Source: Chitinophaga polysaccharea (GTDB lineage Bacteria > Bacteroidota > Bacteroidia > Chitinophagales > Chitinophagaceae). Taken from it: a DNA stretch of 64,000 nt. Positions 18,015 through 25,814 of the stretch are shown here, piece by piece (position 1 is the stretch's first letter; every line of letters begins with the position of its first letter). Under the pieces are notes generated by a model that was given only the letters and a program-made list of their open reading frames with translations, was not told the origin of the DNA and searched no databases. The translations under genes were made by a program, and so were the position numbers. The DNA lies in assembly GCF_902150045.1 (NCBI RefSeq), contig NZ_CABFVU010000001.1, forward strand, positions 1,116,001-1,180,000, written 5' to 3'.

Positions 18015-18848
18015 ATGAAACGTATCTCCATTATTGTTCTCTTATTAATACTAACACATTTCCAGATGAATGCACAGCAGCAAACAGGCCACTATGCAAC
18101 GGTGAACGGCTTAAAAATGTATTACGAGATCCATGGCAGCGGTGCCCCGCTGGTATTGCTGCATGGCGGTGGGTCCACCATCGTTTCTACATATGGTACC
18201 ATTTTACCGGAGTTATCAAAAACCCAGCAGGTAATTGCTATAGAGTTACAGGCGCACGGCCACACTGCGGATATAGACCGGCCATTGAGCTTTGAACAGG
18301 ATGCAGATGATGTGGCCGCCCTGCTCGCGCAGCTGCATATAGCCAAAGCAAACATTATGGGTTTCAGCAATGGAGGCACTACGGCACTGCAAATTGCCAT
18401 ACGGCACCCCAAACTGGTGAATAAACTGGTGCTGGCTTCCGCGCTCTACAAACGTAATGGTACCCCACCAGGTTTCTTCGACGGCTTTAATAACCCAACT
18501 ATTGATCAGGTACCTCCTCCGTTAAAAGAAGCCTTCCTCGCAGCCAACCCCGATCCAAAAGGATTTGAAGCCATGTTCCGCCGGGATGTGGCGAGAATGA
18601 AAAACTTTAAGGACATCAGCGATGAAGCTATAAAAAGCATACAGGCGCCGGCGCTCGTGATTAGTGGTTATACAGATGCGATCCTGCCGGAACATTCGCT
18701 GCTACTGGGCCGTACATTGCCGCATGCCCAGGTGGCCATACTGCCGGGCGGCCACGGGGATTACATAGGTGAAGTTTGCGCGGCCGATAAGCAGAGCAAA
18801 TTACCTGCCTTGGTAACTACCATGATCATTGAATTTCTTAAATCATAA
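18015..18848 (+). CDS. secreted alpha/beta hydrolase
   Basis: 277 residues with a signal peptide (MKRISIIVLLLILTHFQMNA, then QQ). The alpha/beta hydrolase core shows the HGGGST oxyanion-hole region (about 50-55), the nucleophile elbow GFSNGG (Ser118), an acid candidate in SGYTDAILPEHS, and the catalytic His in LPGGHGDYIG near residue 250. Esterase- or lactonase-like; substrate unknown. It converges on the TetR gene with only 6 bp between stop codons. Confidence 0.88.
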   Translation: MKRISIIVLLLILTHFQMNAQQQTGHYATVNGLKMYYEIHGSGAPLVLLHGGGSTIVSTYGTILPELSKTQQVIAIELQAHGHTADIDRPLSFEQDADDVAALLAQLHIAKANIMGFSNGGTTALQIAIRHPKLVNKLVLASALYKRNGTPPGFFDGFNNPTIDQVPPPLKEAFLAANPDPKGFEAMFRRDVARMKNFKDISDEAIKSIQAPALVISGYTDAILPEHSLLLGRTLPHAQVAILPGGHGDYIGEVCAADKQSKLPALVTTMIIEFLKS

Positions 18849-18854
18849 TAGCAG

Positions 18855-19463
18855 CTACTCCGTTATACGTAGTTGCGCGGCCGGGGTGAGGTAGGGATAA
18901 AACATACCTGCAATAATTTTACTGTAATGCTTTATGGCATTGCCTCCCCTCAGCCGCCCTGTTAACTCGTTATTCGACAGCCAGAAGTCGCCCACAATAA
19001 ATATCTGGGTTACCAGCGCCTCCCAGATGCTCTCCGGCAAATCATCCCGAAACACCCCGTCTGCTTTCAGCTGCCTGAAAATAGTAAAGAACTCCGTTGT
19101 GCGGCGCCGGGTTAAGGCATAATAATCTTTCCTGATGGATGGTATCCGCAGGGTGATCTCCACAAAATGCAAAAATATAAACCGGTACTTGTATGCCAGC
19201 TCCAGCGACCGGACGGAAAAATCACGGAGCGTATCCAGGGTAGCAGGGCTAACTGATTCCAGTTCCGACATCAACCTGTCAAAATCAGTTGCCAGTGATT
19301 CATAAAGTGTGCTTATGATTTCATCTGTTTGCCTGAAATGATAATGCAGGTTACCCGGGCTGATCCCCATTTTTGCAGCAATATGCCTGCTGGTAATGGC
19401 ATTCACACCCTGGCTGTTATAAAGCTCCAATGCTGTTTTGAGAATATTTGTCCGTGTATCCAT
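18855..19463 (-). CDS. TetR/AcrR family repressor
   Basis: 202 residues from the ATG at 19463 (MDTRTNILKTALELYNSQG); a TTG two codons earlier is possible but unlikely. The N-terminal HTH reads VNAITSRHIAAKMGISPGNL followed by HYHFRQTDEI, the DNA-binding core of the family. The C-terminal ligand domain resembles the TetR_C_5-like class (FRDDLPESIWEALVTQIFIVGDFWL). The divergent small membrane-protein genes begin 90 bp away, and three copies of one palindrome lie between, so self-regulation and control of those genes is well supported. Confidence 0.9.
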   Translation of the reverse strand: MDTRTNILKTALELYNSQGVNAITSRHIAAKMGISPGNLHYHFRQTDEIISTLYESLATDFDRLMSELESVSPATLDTLRDFSVRSLELAYKYRFIFLHFVEITLRIPSIRKDYYALTRRRTTEFFTIFRQLKADGVFRDDLPESIWEALVTQIFIVGDFWLSNNELTGRLRGGNAIKHYSKIIAGMFYPYLTPAAQLRITE

Positions 19464-19471
19464 TCCCAAAT

Positions 19472-19541
19472 TTAGAACAATTGATCTAAAAAAAGAGTAT
19501 TTAGAACAAATGTTCTAAATAAATTAGTACATTTGTTCTAA
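19472..19541. promoter_or_regulatory. three operator copies for the TetR regulator
   Basis: Three 18-bp sites share the pattern TTAGAACA-nn-TGTTCTAA: 19472-19489 (one mismatch), 19501-19518 (perfect, and palindromic further outward) and 19524-19541 (one mismatch). They lie between the divergent TetR gene and the 64-residue membrane protein. The third overlaps TACATTTG (19528-19535), a match to the Bacteroidota -7 element TAnnTTTG, so binding there would block rightward transcription. Spacing between centres is 29 and 23 bp. Confidence 0.85.
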
Positions 19542-19552
19542 ATACAAATGAT

Positions 19553-19747
19553 ATGAATGGGGAAACGCATGATCAGCAGGAGGAAAATCAACCTATATGG
19601 CAAAGGCTCAGGAGCAGTGTTCTCCCGGTTAAGCCAACAGACTCCATACCCGTAAAATTGCTGAAGAACAGCGGCTTCTACCTGTTTGCTGTAATGGTAT
19701 TACTGGTAACGCTGCTGCTCGGAGGCGCCATTATGTTCGTGTTATAA
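19553..19747 (+). CDS. small single-span membrane protein
   Basis: 64 residues: a charged cytoplasmic N-terminus (MNGETHDQQEENQPIWQRLR) and one C-terminal transmembrane helix (about 41-63, GFYLFAVMVLLVTLLLGGAI). No family recognised. It is the first gene after the TetR operators and its stop is one base from the start of the next gene, so it belongs to a two-gene TetR-controlled operon. A role in membrane stress or as an accessory subunit of the next protein is only a guess. Confidence 0.75.
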   Translation: MNGETHDQQEENQPIWQRLRSSVLPVKPTDSIPVKLLKNSGFYLFAVMVLLVTLLLGGAIMFVL

Positions 19748-19748
19748 A

Positions 19749-20129
19749 ATGAAACCTTTATTTGATCCGTTATTTCTTATTTATTGCGCCCTTTGGTGTA
19801 TCATCCATTTTTTCAGGTATTTACACCTGCCTGTTCCGCTATTGAACGGCTACCTTACCGATTTCATTGCAGTGCCGGTTATGGCACATATTGCCCTCAC
19901 CTTTACCCGCAGGTACCTTGTACATGATAACCACTACAACTATCCGCTGTACTACTTACTTTTCATTGCTTTTTATATGTCTGTTGTTCTTGAATGGCTA
20001 ATGCCACAGTTTTCGTCCGTTTATACCGGGGATACCTGGGACGTGGTGGCATATTTTGGAGGAGCGTTGTTTTATTATTATGTGCATGGGAAACAAACTT
20101 ACCTCAAACATAAAACCCGGTCATTTTAA
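19749..20129 (+). CDS. four-helix membrane protein, unknown function
   Basis: 126 residues with about four membrane segments (5-25, 34-52, 67-86, 97-115), rich in Tyr, Phe and His (HFFRYLHLP, HDNHYNYPLYY, YYYVHGKQTY). The pattern matches a small conserved membrane protein seen in Bacteroidota whose function is not established; I do not recognise a catalytic motif. It follows the 64-residue gene by one base, so translation is probably coupled. Its last 9 bp overlap the convergent DUF1772 gene. Confidence 0.75.
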   Translation: MKPLFDPLFLIYCALWCIIHFFRYLHLPVPLLNGYLTDFIAVPVMAHIALTFTRRYLVHDNHYNYPLYYLLFIAFYMSVVLEWLMPQFSSVYTGDTWDVVAYFGGALFYYYVHGKQTYLKHKTRSF

Positions 20130-20618
20130 TCCTATACACCCCGCTACCACTAACCCTACAGCAACCACCGCCGCTACCGTACGCACTGTATGCAGCCGGT
20201 TCCACCGCTGTTCAAAAGCAGCCCGGTGCCGTGCCAGTTCAGCATTTCCGGCGACTGTAAGATCCGCTTTGTCCAACGCATTATTGAGCGGCACGTTACC
20301 GCCCATCGTCACCCCAAAAACACCCGCGAAATAAACAACAGTAGCTCCCAGCAAACACCAGCTCCCTGGCGATACCTCATAACTGAAATACGCCCATGTA
20401 CAAACAGGCAACAACACCAGCGACCCTAAAAAGGAAGCAAAAAATACAGGATTGAGAATAGCCCGGTTGATGGATTGCATGGCCTGCAGGTAACCGCTAT
20501 CGGGTAACCGGCCAAGCCCGGGATTCACGGAACAGGAATAGGCGTAAAAAAGTCCCCCTATTAATGCAGTGGAGACTGCCGTAATTCCCAGTAAGATCTG
20601 CAGGAAAATAAGTCCCAT
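20121..20618 (-). CDS. DUF1772 (anthrone-oxygenase-like) membrane protein
   Basis: 165 residues with four hydrophobic helices. DUF1772 features visible are the N-terminal GGLFYAYSCSVNPGLGRL, the AMQSINRAILNPVFFASF segment, and the conserved GNVPLNNALD followed by RHRAAFEQRWNRLHTVRT. The family is named after fungal anthrone oxygenases, but bacterial members have no proven function. Overlaps the end of the convergent membrane protein gene by 9 bp, so no terminator separates them. Confidence 0.87.
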   Translation of the reverse strand: MGLIFLQILLGITAVSTALIGGLFYAYSCSVNPGLGRLPDSGYLQAMQSINRAILNPVFFASFLGSLVLLPVCTWAYFSYEVSPGSWCLLGATVVYFAGVFGVTMGGNVPLNNALDKADLTVAGNAELARHRAAFEQRWNRLHTVRTVAAVVAVGLVVAGCIGLK

Positions 20619-20650
20619 ATGCTACCTGTTTAAATGATACCGTCAAGATA

Positions 20651-20683
20651 CAAAAAACCGCATGGACCGCTTGATCCATGCGG
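20651..20683 (-). terminator. intrinsic terminator of SRPBCC gene
   Basis: A 9-bp stem (20658-20666 with 20675-20683), followed on the minus strand by six T residues. It lies 38 bp after the SRPBCC stop codon. Confidence 0.88.
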
Positions 20684-20720
20684 CAGAATATTTTGCGGAG
20701 AACGAGGAACAGCCGGGAAA

Positions 20721-21155
20721 TTAACCCGCCAGCGCTTCTGTATATTTTTTGAAATTATCCAGGATAGCCTGCCAGCCACCCTGTTGCATTTCGATACTGT
20801 GCGTATCTTCAGCGTCAAAGGTTTCTGTAACAGTAGTAGTGTTGCCAGCGGCAGAAAAAATAACCCTTACAGTTCTGCCATCGCCCATGGTGTAGGCAAT
20901 GAGCTCGTTTTCTTTCACTTCGTCATATACACCGCCGAAATCAAAACCAAAGCTACCGTCTTTTGCTTCCATACGTGTTTCAAACTTACCGCCCGGGCGC
21001 AGGTCATTTACAGATTTCGGACTGTGCCAGTCATCGGAAGCAGTATTCCATTTTACAATATGCTCCGGTGCATTCCAGAATTCCCAGACTTTTGCAACGG
21101 GTGCGTTAATAGTTGCAGTTACTGTGATCTTGATGGCGTTATTAGCTGTTTGCAT
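20721..21155 (-). CDS. SRPBCC (AHSA1-like) domain protein
   Basis: 144 residues forming one START/Bet v1-like fold of the activator-of-Hsp90 homologue type. Markers are INAPVAKVWEFWNAPEHIVK, WHSPKSVNDLRPGGKFETRM, FGGVYDEVKENELIAYTM and the C-terminal helix QQGGWQAILDNFKKYTEAL. Such proteins have a hydrophobic cavity for small ligands; bacterial functions are mostly unknown. Cytoplasmic, monocistronic, with its own terminator. Confidence 0.9.
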   Translation of the reverse strand: MQTANNAIKITVTATINAPVAKVWEFWNAPEHIVKWNTASDDWHSPKSVNDLRPGGKFETRMEAKDGSFGFDFGGVYDEVKENELIAYTMGDGRTVRVIFSAAGNTTTVTETFDAEDTHSIEMQQGGWQAILDNFKKYTEALAG

Positions 21156-21276
21156 TTTTGTAAGATTTAAATGTTAACCGTTGTTGTTAATGCAAACATA
21201 GCACGAGTATTTTATTCCCGGCATGGCCAAATCCGACAAAATAGCGTACTATTTGCGACAGTCTCCGCAATATGGT

Positions 21277-22455
21277 TTATTTCCAGTTCACCACTGTAAA
21301 TACAATGGAAGTATAATGATCTTTTTCATACAGCACTCCTGTTTTCCGTTTCCCCACCTGCACAATATCAGAATAAGCAGCATAGGCATAACCGGCTTTC
21401 TTTGAACCATTTCCTCTATAGATCACATAACTTTTTTTCCAGGTTCGCCCGTCATCAAAACTGATACGGAGCGTAAGGTTATTCCTTTCCAGTGAATCAG
21501 CGGCGTTGCAAAAAGCAATGATGTTTTTTCCTTTGAAGGTGCCTACGTTTAGTATACTGCCCTGGCATACGGCATCCGGCAGCTGATGATCAAAATAAGT
21601 AGTATCCCAGGTGGCGCCGCCATCGCTGCTGATAGATACGATCCGCTCTTTCACATCCCCGGCCTGGTTGCGGCTGTTCATCATCAACCTGTTACCGGAA
21701 AGCTGCACCGCCATAGATTCATTGCTGCCAGGTATATCCACGTTGCTGCCTAAATGAAATGTTTTACCATGATCATCGGTATAGTAGCCATGCGCTATGT
21801 AGTGCCGCGCAGCCGGTAATGCCTTACCCGCAGTATGATTGGCGGCAATAAAGATCCTTCCCTTAAAAGTTCCTTCGGAAAACTGCATGGCATGCCCCGG
21901 CGTATTGGCGTAATAGCGCCAGTCTTCCGCAAAATTAAACGCAGTATCTATCTGCGGTTGCCTGGGGCGATGCACCTGCAGCGTAATATCCACTGGCGGC
22001 GCCCAGGTACGGCCGCTATCTGTGGAAGTGATGTAATAACAATGCTTTATTCCTATCCCTTTAATGATATCTTTTTCCCGGTGGGTACCGGTGTTATAAA
22101 AAAGAAAGATCCTTCCCTGCGGATAGGCCGGATCGGTAAGATCTACTACCGGTGCGGGGTTGGACAGCTGCAGGTTGTCGCCTCCTGCTATTACCTGCAT
22201 GGGCGACCAGGTTTTGCCTTTGTCTTTGCTACGTTTCATCACTATGTCAATATCCCCGAAATCATCACCACCATTTACACGGCCTTCTGCAAAGGCCAGC
22301 AGTTCGCCATCCGGCAATGCGATGATAGCGGGAATACGGAATGATTTATAACCATCTGCTCCCGAAACAAAAACAGGGACTTCTTTTTGTTGTGCATATA
22401 CAGTGCCCAGGCACATCACCAGGAACGCTGTTACTATCTTTTTAATCATTATCAT
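21277..22455 (-). CDS. exo-alpha-sialidase (GH33-like)
   Basis: 392 residues with a signal peptide (MIMIKKIVTAFLVMCLGTVY, then AQQ); the ATG at 22449 is an alternative start. The sialidase arginine motif SFRIPAI (Arg40) is followed by five Asp-box repeats: SKDKGKTW, STDSGRTW, TDDHGKTF, SSDGGATW and SFDDGRTW. The acid region EGRVNGGDDFGDID is also present. Such enzymes remove terminal sialic acid from glycans in the periplasm or at the surface. It is the last gene of a sigma/FecR/SusC/SusD/glycosidase locus, arguing for host- or mucin-type or other sialylated glycans, though BNR proteins can have other substrates. Its start overlaps the stop of a decayed membrane-protein gene. Confidence 0.87.
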   Translation of the reverse strand: MIMIKKIVTAFLVMCLGTVYAQQKEVPVFVSGADGYKSFRIPAIIALPDGELLAFAEGRVNGGDDFGDIDIVMKRSKDKGKTWSPMQVIAGGDNLQLSNPAPVVDLTDPAYPQGRIFLFYNTGTHREKDIIKGIGIKHCYYITSTDSGRTWAPPVDITLQVHRPRQPQIDTAFNFAEDWRYYANTPGHAMQFSEGTFKGRIFIAANHTAGKALPAARHYIAHGYYTDDHGKTFHLGSNVDIPGSNESMAVQLSGNRLMMNSRNQAGDVKERIVSISSDGGATWDTTYFDHQLPDAVCQGSILNVGTFKGKNIIAFCNAADSLERNNLTLRISFDDGRTWKKSYVIYRGNGSKKAGYAYAAYSDIVQVGKRKTGVLYEKDHYTSIVFTVVNWK

Positions 22456-22613
22456 TTATTATTTACCAGGTCAATATCATTTGCTTCCGGACGTAAAAAG
22501 CTCCGTTGAATAATAATAGCTACCAGCGCAATTCCTGCCAGCATGGCAAAGCTTTGTCCGAGGTTGTCTGCATCCGTGGAACGTCCCGGCAGACCGGTGA
22601 TCTCACCGGCGGG
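22452..22613 (-). pseudogene. C-terminal remnant of a membrane protein (transporter-like)
   Basis: After an in-frame TAA at 22614-22616, the minus strand reads 53 residues to a TGA at 22452-22454: PAGEITGLPGRSTDADNLGQ, then a hydrophobic helix SFAMLAGIALVAIIIQRSFL, then RPEANDIDLVNNK. This looks like the last helix and tail of a polytopic transporter. No start codon and no upstream body exist (the preceding gene starts its 3' end at 22650), so the rest is deleted. The stop overlaps the sialidase ATG as ATGA, a coupling arrangement that would make sense only if an intact gene once stood here. Family not identifiable from the tail alone. Confidence 0.65.
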
Positions 22614-22649
22614 TTATTTTGCTATTGATTCATCCGGCTAATATAAAAA

Positions 22650-24089
22650 CTATTTGTCGGCCCGGAACATCATGTAAACAGGGCTTTCACTAACCGGTAA
22701 ACGGATACTGGTAACTCCCGTCTTCTCCCATGTCACCTCTTTTGCAGGTTCGCTGGTTGTGCTCATAGCAGTAACGCTTACCGGCAATGATGGCAGGTCA
22801 TGCAGTTCCGCATTTACTACACGCGGCTGGTACCCTTTCTGTTCATGGGTCCGGGCGCCGGTTGGCGACCATGCCACCCAGGCCATCGACCGTGAATCAT
22901 TTCCTTTCACAAACTCAAACACGTACAGGGAATCTGCTTCTTTTTTCACCACCCGCCGGAAACGGTAATCGCCCAATGTATGGTACAATTGCTTTACCGC
23001 CCAGAACGACATCTTCGGAACAAAATTCCGCGTAAGCCCCGAAGCAGCGTGGAAAGAGGCCTCGTCTTCATCATTGTAATAATACAGGTAAGCCCGCCTG
23101 ATGTCCAGCGTGGCAAATACCAGGAAAGACCTCACCAGGTACTGCGCCTGCTGCAGATCGCTTGCCCCCTGCCAGTTTAGTTTCAATGCCCAGTCTTTCC
23201 GGTGCTTCATGGCCTCCGGTGTACAGGCATCATAACCAAATTCTGTTACCCAAACTTCCTTATCTTTTGCATACCTGTTACGCCAGGCAATTGCCTCTTC
23301 AATCACCTTCAGGTATTGCAGGGAATTATCTTCAGGGTAACTCCTGTTCCAGCTGTTTTCGCTGTTGGCCGATTTTTCGATGGTAGGATAAGTATGTATA
23401 TTGATCACGTCATAAAGAGGCAGTATCTTTTTATCTCCATACAAATCATTCAATCCCTGTGAGTAAGGATCTGCTTTCACGGCCACTGCAGGCGTAACGA
23501 TCTTCATCAGCGGATCCCCGGCACGTATGCCTTCCGCCATCTTCGTGAAGAGGGTTTTGAATAGCGCCGGATCAAAACGCGTTCCCGGCTCGTTGTCAAT
23601 TTCCACGGAGGTGCATAATTTTTCTGCGCCGGAAGGGCCGTAATAGGTGGCCATTGCTTTCCCGTAATCATATGCCCATTGCTCATGCCCTGCCCATAAC
23701 TTTTTATAATCCGGGTTACCTAATCCCACTCCCAGGAACTGCATACAGATATCTGTTTCAAACCCTGCCGCTTTCCACGGGCCGTATACATCGCGTTTCC
23801 AGTTAATGTTATTAATGGTGTTGGGAATGGTGATGGCATCGCCGGGAGCTTTTACATCCCAGCTGATGTTATGATAACTGCGTAACAACCTGCATACCTG
23901 TTTGTACAGGTCAGGTTTGAGCGTAACATGACCGTTAAGTCCCATAAAATCCCTGAACAACGGCCGGCTGGTACCGGGTATTGAATCGGTGGTATCAGGT
24001 TCTGTTTGTGCAGGGCTGCGTTCCGCGCAACTAACTGTAAACGTGGCAAAGAAGAAGATAATGGCGGTAAACAAATGATTCCGTGGCAT
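22650..24089 (-). CDS. clan GH-A-type glycoside hydrolase lipoprotein
   Basis: 479 residues from the ATG at 24089, chosen because MPRNHLFTAIIFFFATFTVS is a lipoprotein signal leading to Cys21; an upstream in-frame extension is not needed. The chain looks like a (beta/alpha)8 glycosidase: acid/base candidate Glu167 in VEIDNEPG and nucleophile candidate Glu283 in WVTEFGYD, the two-glutamate pattern of clan GH-A. A beta-sandwich-like C-terminal part follows (from about 370). The exact GH family cannot be fixed by eye (GH5-, GH30- or GH39-like are possible). It follows susD in the glycan locus and should act at the surface or in the periplasm on the imported glycan. Confidence 0.75.
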   Translation of the reverse strand: MPRNHLFTAIIFFFATFTVSCAERSPAQTEPDTTDSIPGTSRPLFRDFMGLNGHVTLKPDLYKQVCRLLRSYHNISWDVKAPGDAITIPNTINNINWKRDVYGPWKAAGFETDICMQFLGVGLGNPDYKKLWAGHEQWAYDYGKAMATYYGPSGAEKLCTSVEIDNEPGTRFDPALFKTLFTKMAEGIRAGDPLMKIVTPAVAVKADPYSQGLNDLYGDKKILPLYDVINIHTYPTIEKSANSENSWNRSYPEDNSLQYLKVIEEAIAWRNRYAKDKEVWVTEFGYDACTPEAMKHRKDWALKLNWQGASDLQQAQYLVRSFLVFATLDIRRAYLYYYNDEDEASFHAASGLTRNFVPKMSFWAVKQLYHTLGDYRFRRVVKKEADSLYVFEFVKGNDSRSMAWVAWSPTGARTHEQKGYQPRVVNAELHDLPSLPVSVTAMSTTSEPAKEVTWEKTGVTSIRLPVSESPVYMMFRADK

Positions 24090-24195
24090 AGTACAATAGC
24101 ATAAGGAATGAACAAAAGAGGCGAATGGCAAGCATGAAGATATGCAAATATCTTTACGCTTACCATCCGCCGGTATCATTGTTCGCTATTGCCGG

Positions 24196-25797
24196 TTAAT
24201 TCCTCCAGCCAGGCACCTGTTTGTAAACGCCGTTACTCTGCGCTATTACATCAGGGTTCATCGGCCATGCCATATGCTTAGCCGGATCAAAATTACGTGC
24301 AGGCCATACCTGTTTTATTTCGTAAGGCGATGCCGGGTTTACCTTATCGCTGTGGATGCGGCCATGCAAAGGCGCATTGATCTTCGCATAATCGCCCCAA
24401 CGTTTCAGATCCTGCAGCCTGTCTGTCCATTCGCAGGCCAGTTCCACACGGCGCTCATGTTTGAGATCATTCATGGTAGGATTTGCTATGCCTGCCAATC
24501 CTACGCGGCTGCGCACTTCATTCAGCGGCGCGGCAGCTTCGCCGCTCCGGCCCAGCTTGATCAGCGCCTCTGCTTTAAAGAGCAGGATCTCTGCATAACG
24601 CATCAATGGTAAATTGAGCGCAGTGGTTGGATAGTCCGGGCTCTGGTTAATATTGGTGTTGGTAGTGATCACGCCGTCTTTACCATAGGAATAAGGCTCC
24701 ATGTACTTATTCATCTGGAAACCGGATAAGCTGTTGGTGGAGTAGTAAGAGCGCACCAGGCCAAAGAAGGTAAATTTATCTCCGAATTTCAGGATGGTCA
24801 CTTCCCGTCTTGGGTCATTGGCTTCGTATTCGTCATACAGTTCTTCTGTAGGCTGGAAATAGCCCCAGCCGTTGAAGATAGCCCAACCGGTATTTTCCAG
24901 TACTACGCCGGGAAACTCGGAGCCTCCCTGTACACCGGAAGTTACAGACCACATATATTCTGAGCTCCAGTTATTGGCGATGCTGAATACAGCGCGGTAA
25001 TTCTGCTGGCTGGTTGCCTGGCCCTTGATGAGCGCGCGGTGCCCTTCGTCCCGGATCTTATCTGCGAGAGCGGGGATCAGTGCCCATTTGGAAGCGTCGT
25101 ACTGTGCCCAGTAAGCATATACTTTTACCATGTATCCCCAGGCTGCGGCGCGATGTGCGCGACCCTGGTCGGAGGTGCTGTATGTTTCAAACAGGGGCAG
25201 CAGGCTGGCTGCTTTTTCCAGATCGCTGATGATCTGTGCATAGTTATCTGTTACAGATGGCAGTTGTGGCGGAATGCGTTTTCCGAATTCCGGGTTTTCT
25301 GGTCCGTCGAAAGGCACACCCTGGTCTTTATGCCCCCAGAGATAGGCTACCCAGAAATGAGCAAATCCGCGCATAAAATACGCTTCGCCCAATGCCTGGT
25401 TGCGGGCAGCTTCCGTGGTATTTTTTGAAGTGGGCACATTCTGGATCACCTGGTTGGCCCGGTTCATCATTTTATACAGATCGCTCCAGCCGCTTGTCAG
25501 GTAGCCTTCCCGGCCACTTGGAATGAAGTTCTTGATATTTTCACCATCGGCCTTCGCTCTTCCTACAATCAGGTCGTCGCTGGCATCCTGCACCCAGAAA
25601 AGGTCGCGGCCCCAGGTAGATTCATTACGCATGGCCACATACATGTCGTTGGTAGCCTTCCGCAGATCATTATCGCTCTGCCAGAAATAGGCAGTAGTAG
25701 GCGCACCGTTGGGTTTTGTATCTACCCATTTGTTACAGGCACTTGCCCCCAGCATCAGTGACCCCGCAAGAAATATATGTTTGAATGTTGTTTTCAT
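24196..25797 (-). CDS. SusD/RagB family glycan-binding lipoprotein
   Basis: 533 residues. Lipoprotein signal MKTTFKHIFLAGSLMLGASA followed by the lipobox Cys21. SusD hallmarks are GEAYFMRGFAHFWVAYLWGH, LPSVTDNYAQIISDLEKAAS, PLMRYAEILLFKAEALIKLG and ERRVELACEWTDRLQDLKRW. It captures the substrate for the SusC channel encoded 17 bp upstream. With the glycosidase and sialidase downstream, the ligand is probably a sialylated glycan or oligosaccharide; this is inference from context. Confidence 0.94.
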   Translation of the reverse strand: MKTTFKHIFLAGSLMLGASACNKWVDTKPNGAPTTAYFWQSDNDLRKATNDMYVAMRNESTWGRDLFWVQDASDDLIVGRAKADGENIKNFIPSGREGYLTSGWSDLYKMMNRANQVIQNVPTSKNTTEAARNQALGEAYFMRGFAHFWVAYLWGHKDQGVPFDGPENPEFGKRIPPQLPSVTDNYAQIISDLEKAASLLPLFETYSTSDQGRAHRAAAWGYMVKVYAYWAQYDASKWALIPALADKIRDEGHRALIKGQATSQQNYRAVFSIANNWSSEYMWSVTSGVQGGSEFPGVVLENTGWAIFNGWGYFQPTEELYDEYEANDPRREVTILKFGDKFTFFGLVRSYYSTNSLSGFQMNKYMEPYSYGKDGVITTNTNINQSPDYPTTALNLPLMRYAEILLFKAEALIKLGRSGEAAAPLNEVRSRVGLAGIANPTMNDLKHERRVELACEWTDRLQDLKRWGDYAKINAPLHGRIHSDKVNPASPYEIKQVWPARNFDPAKHMAWPMNPDVIAQSNGVYKQVPGWRN

Positions 25798-25814
25798 AAA
25801 AGCATTTGGTTTGA

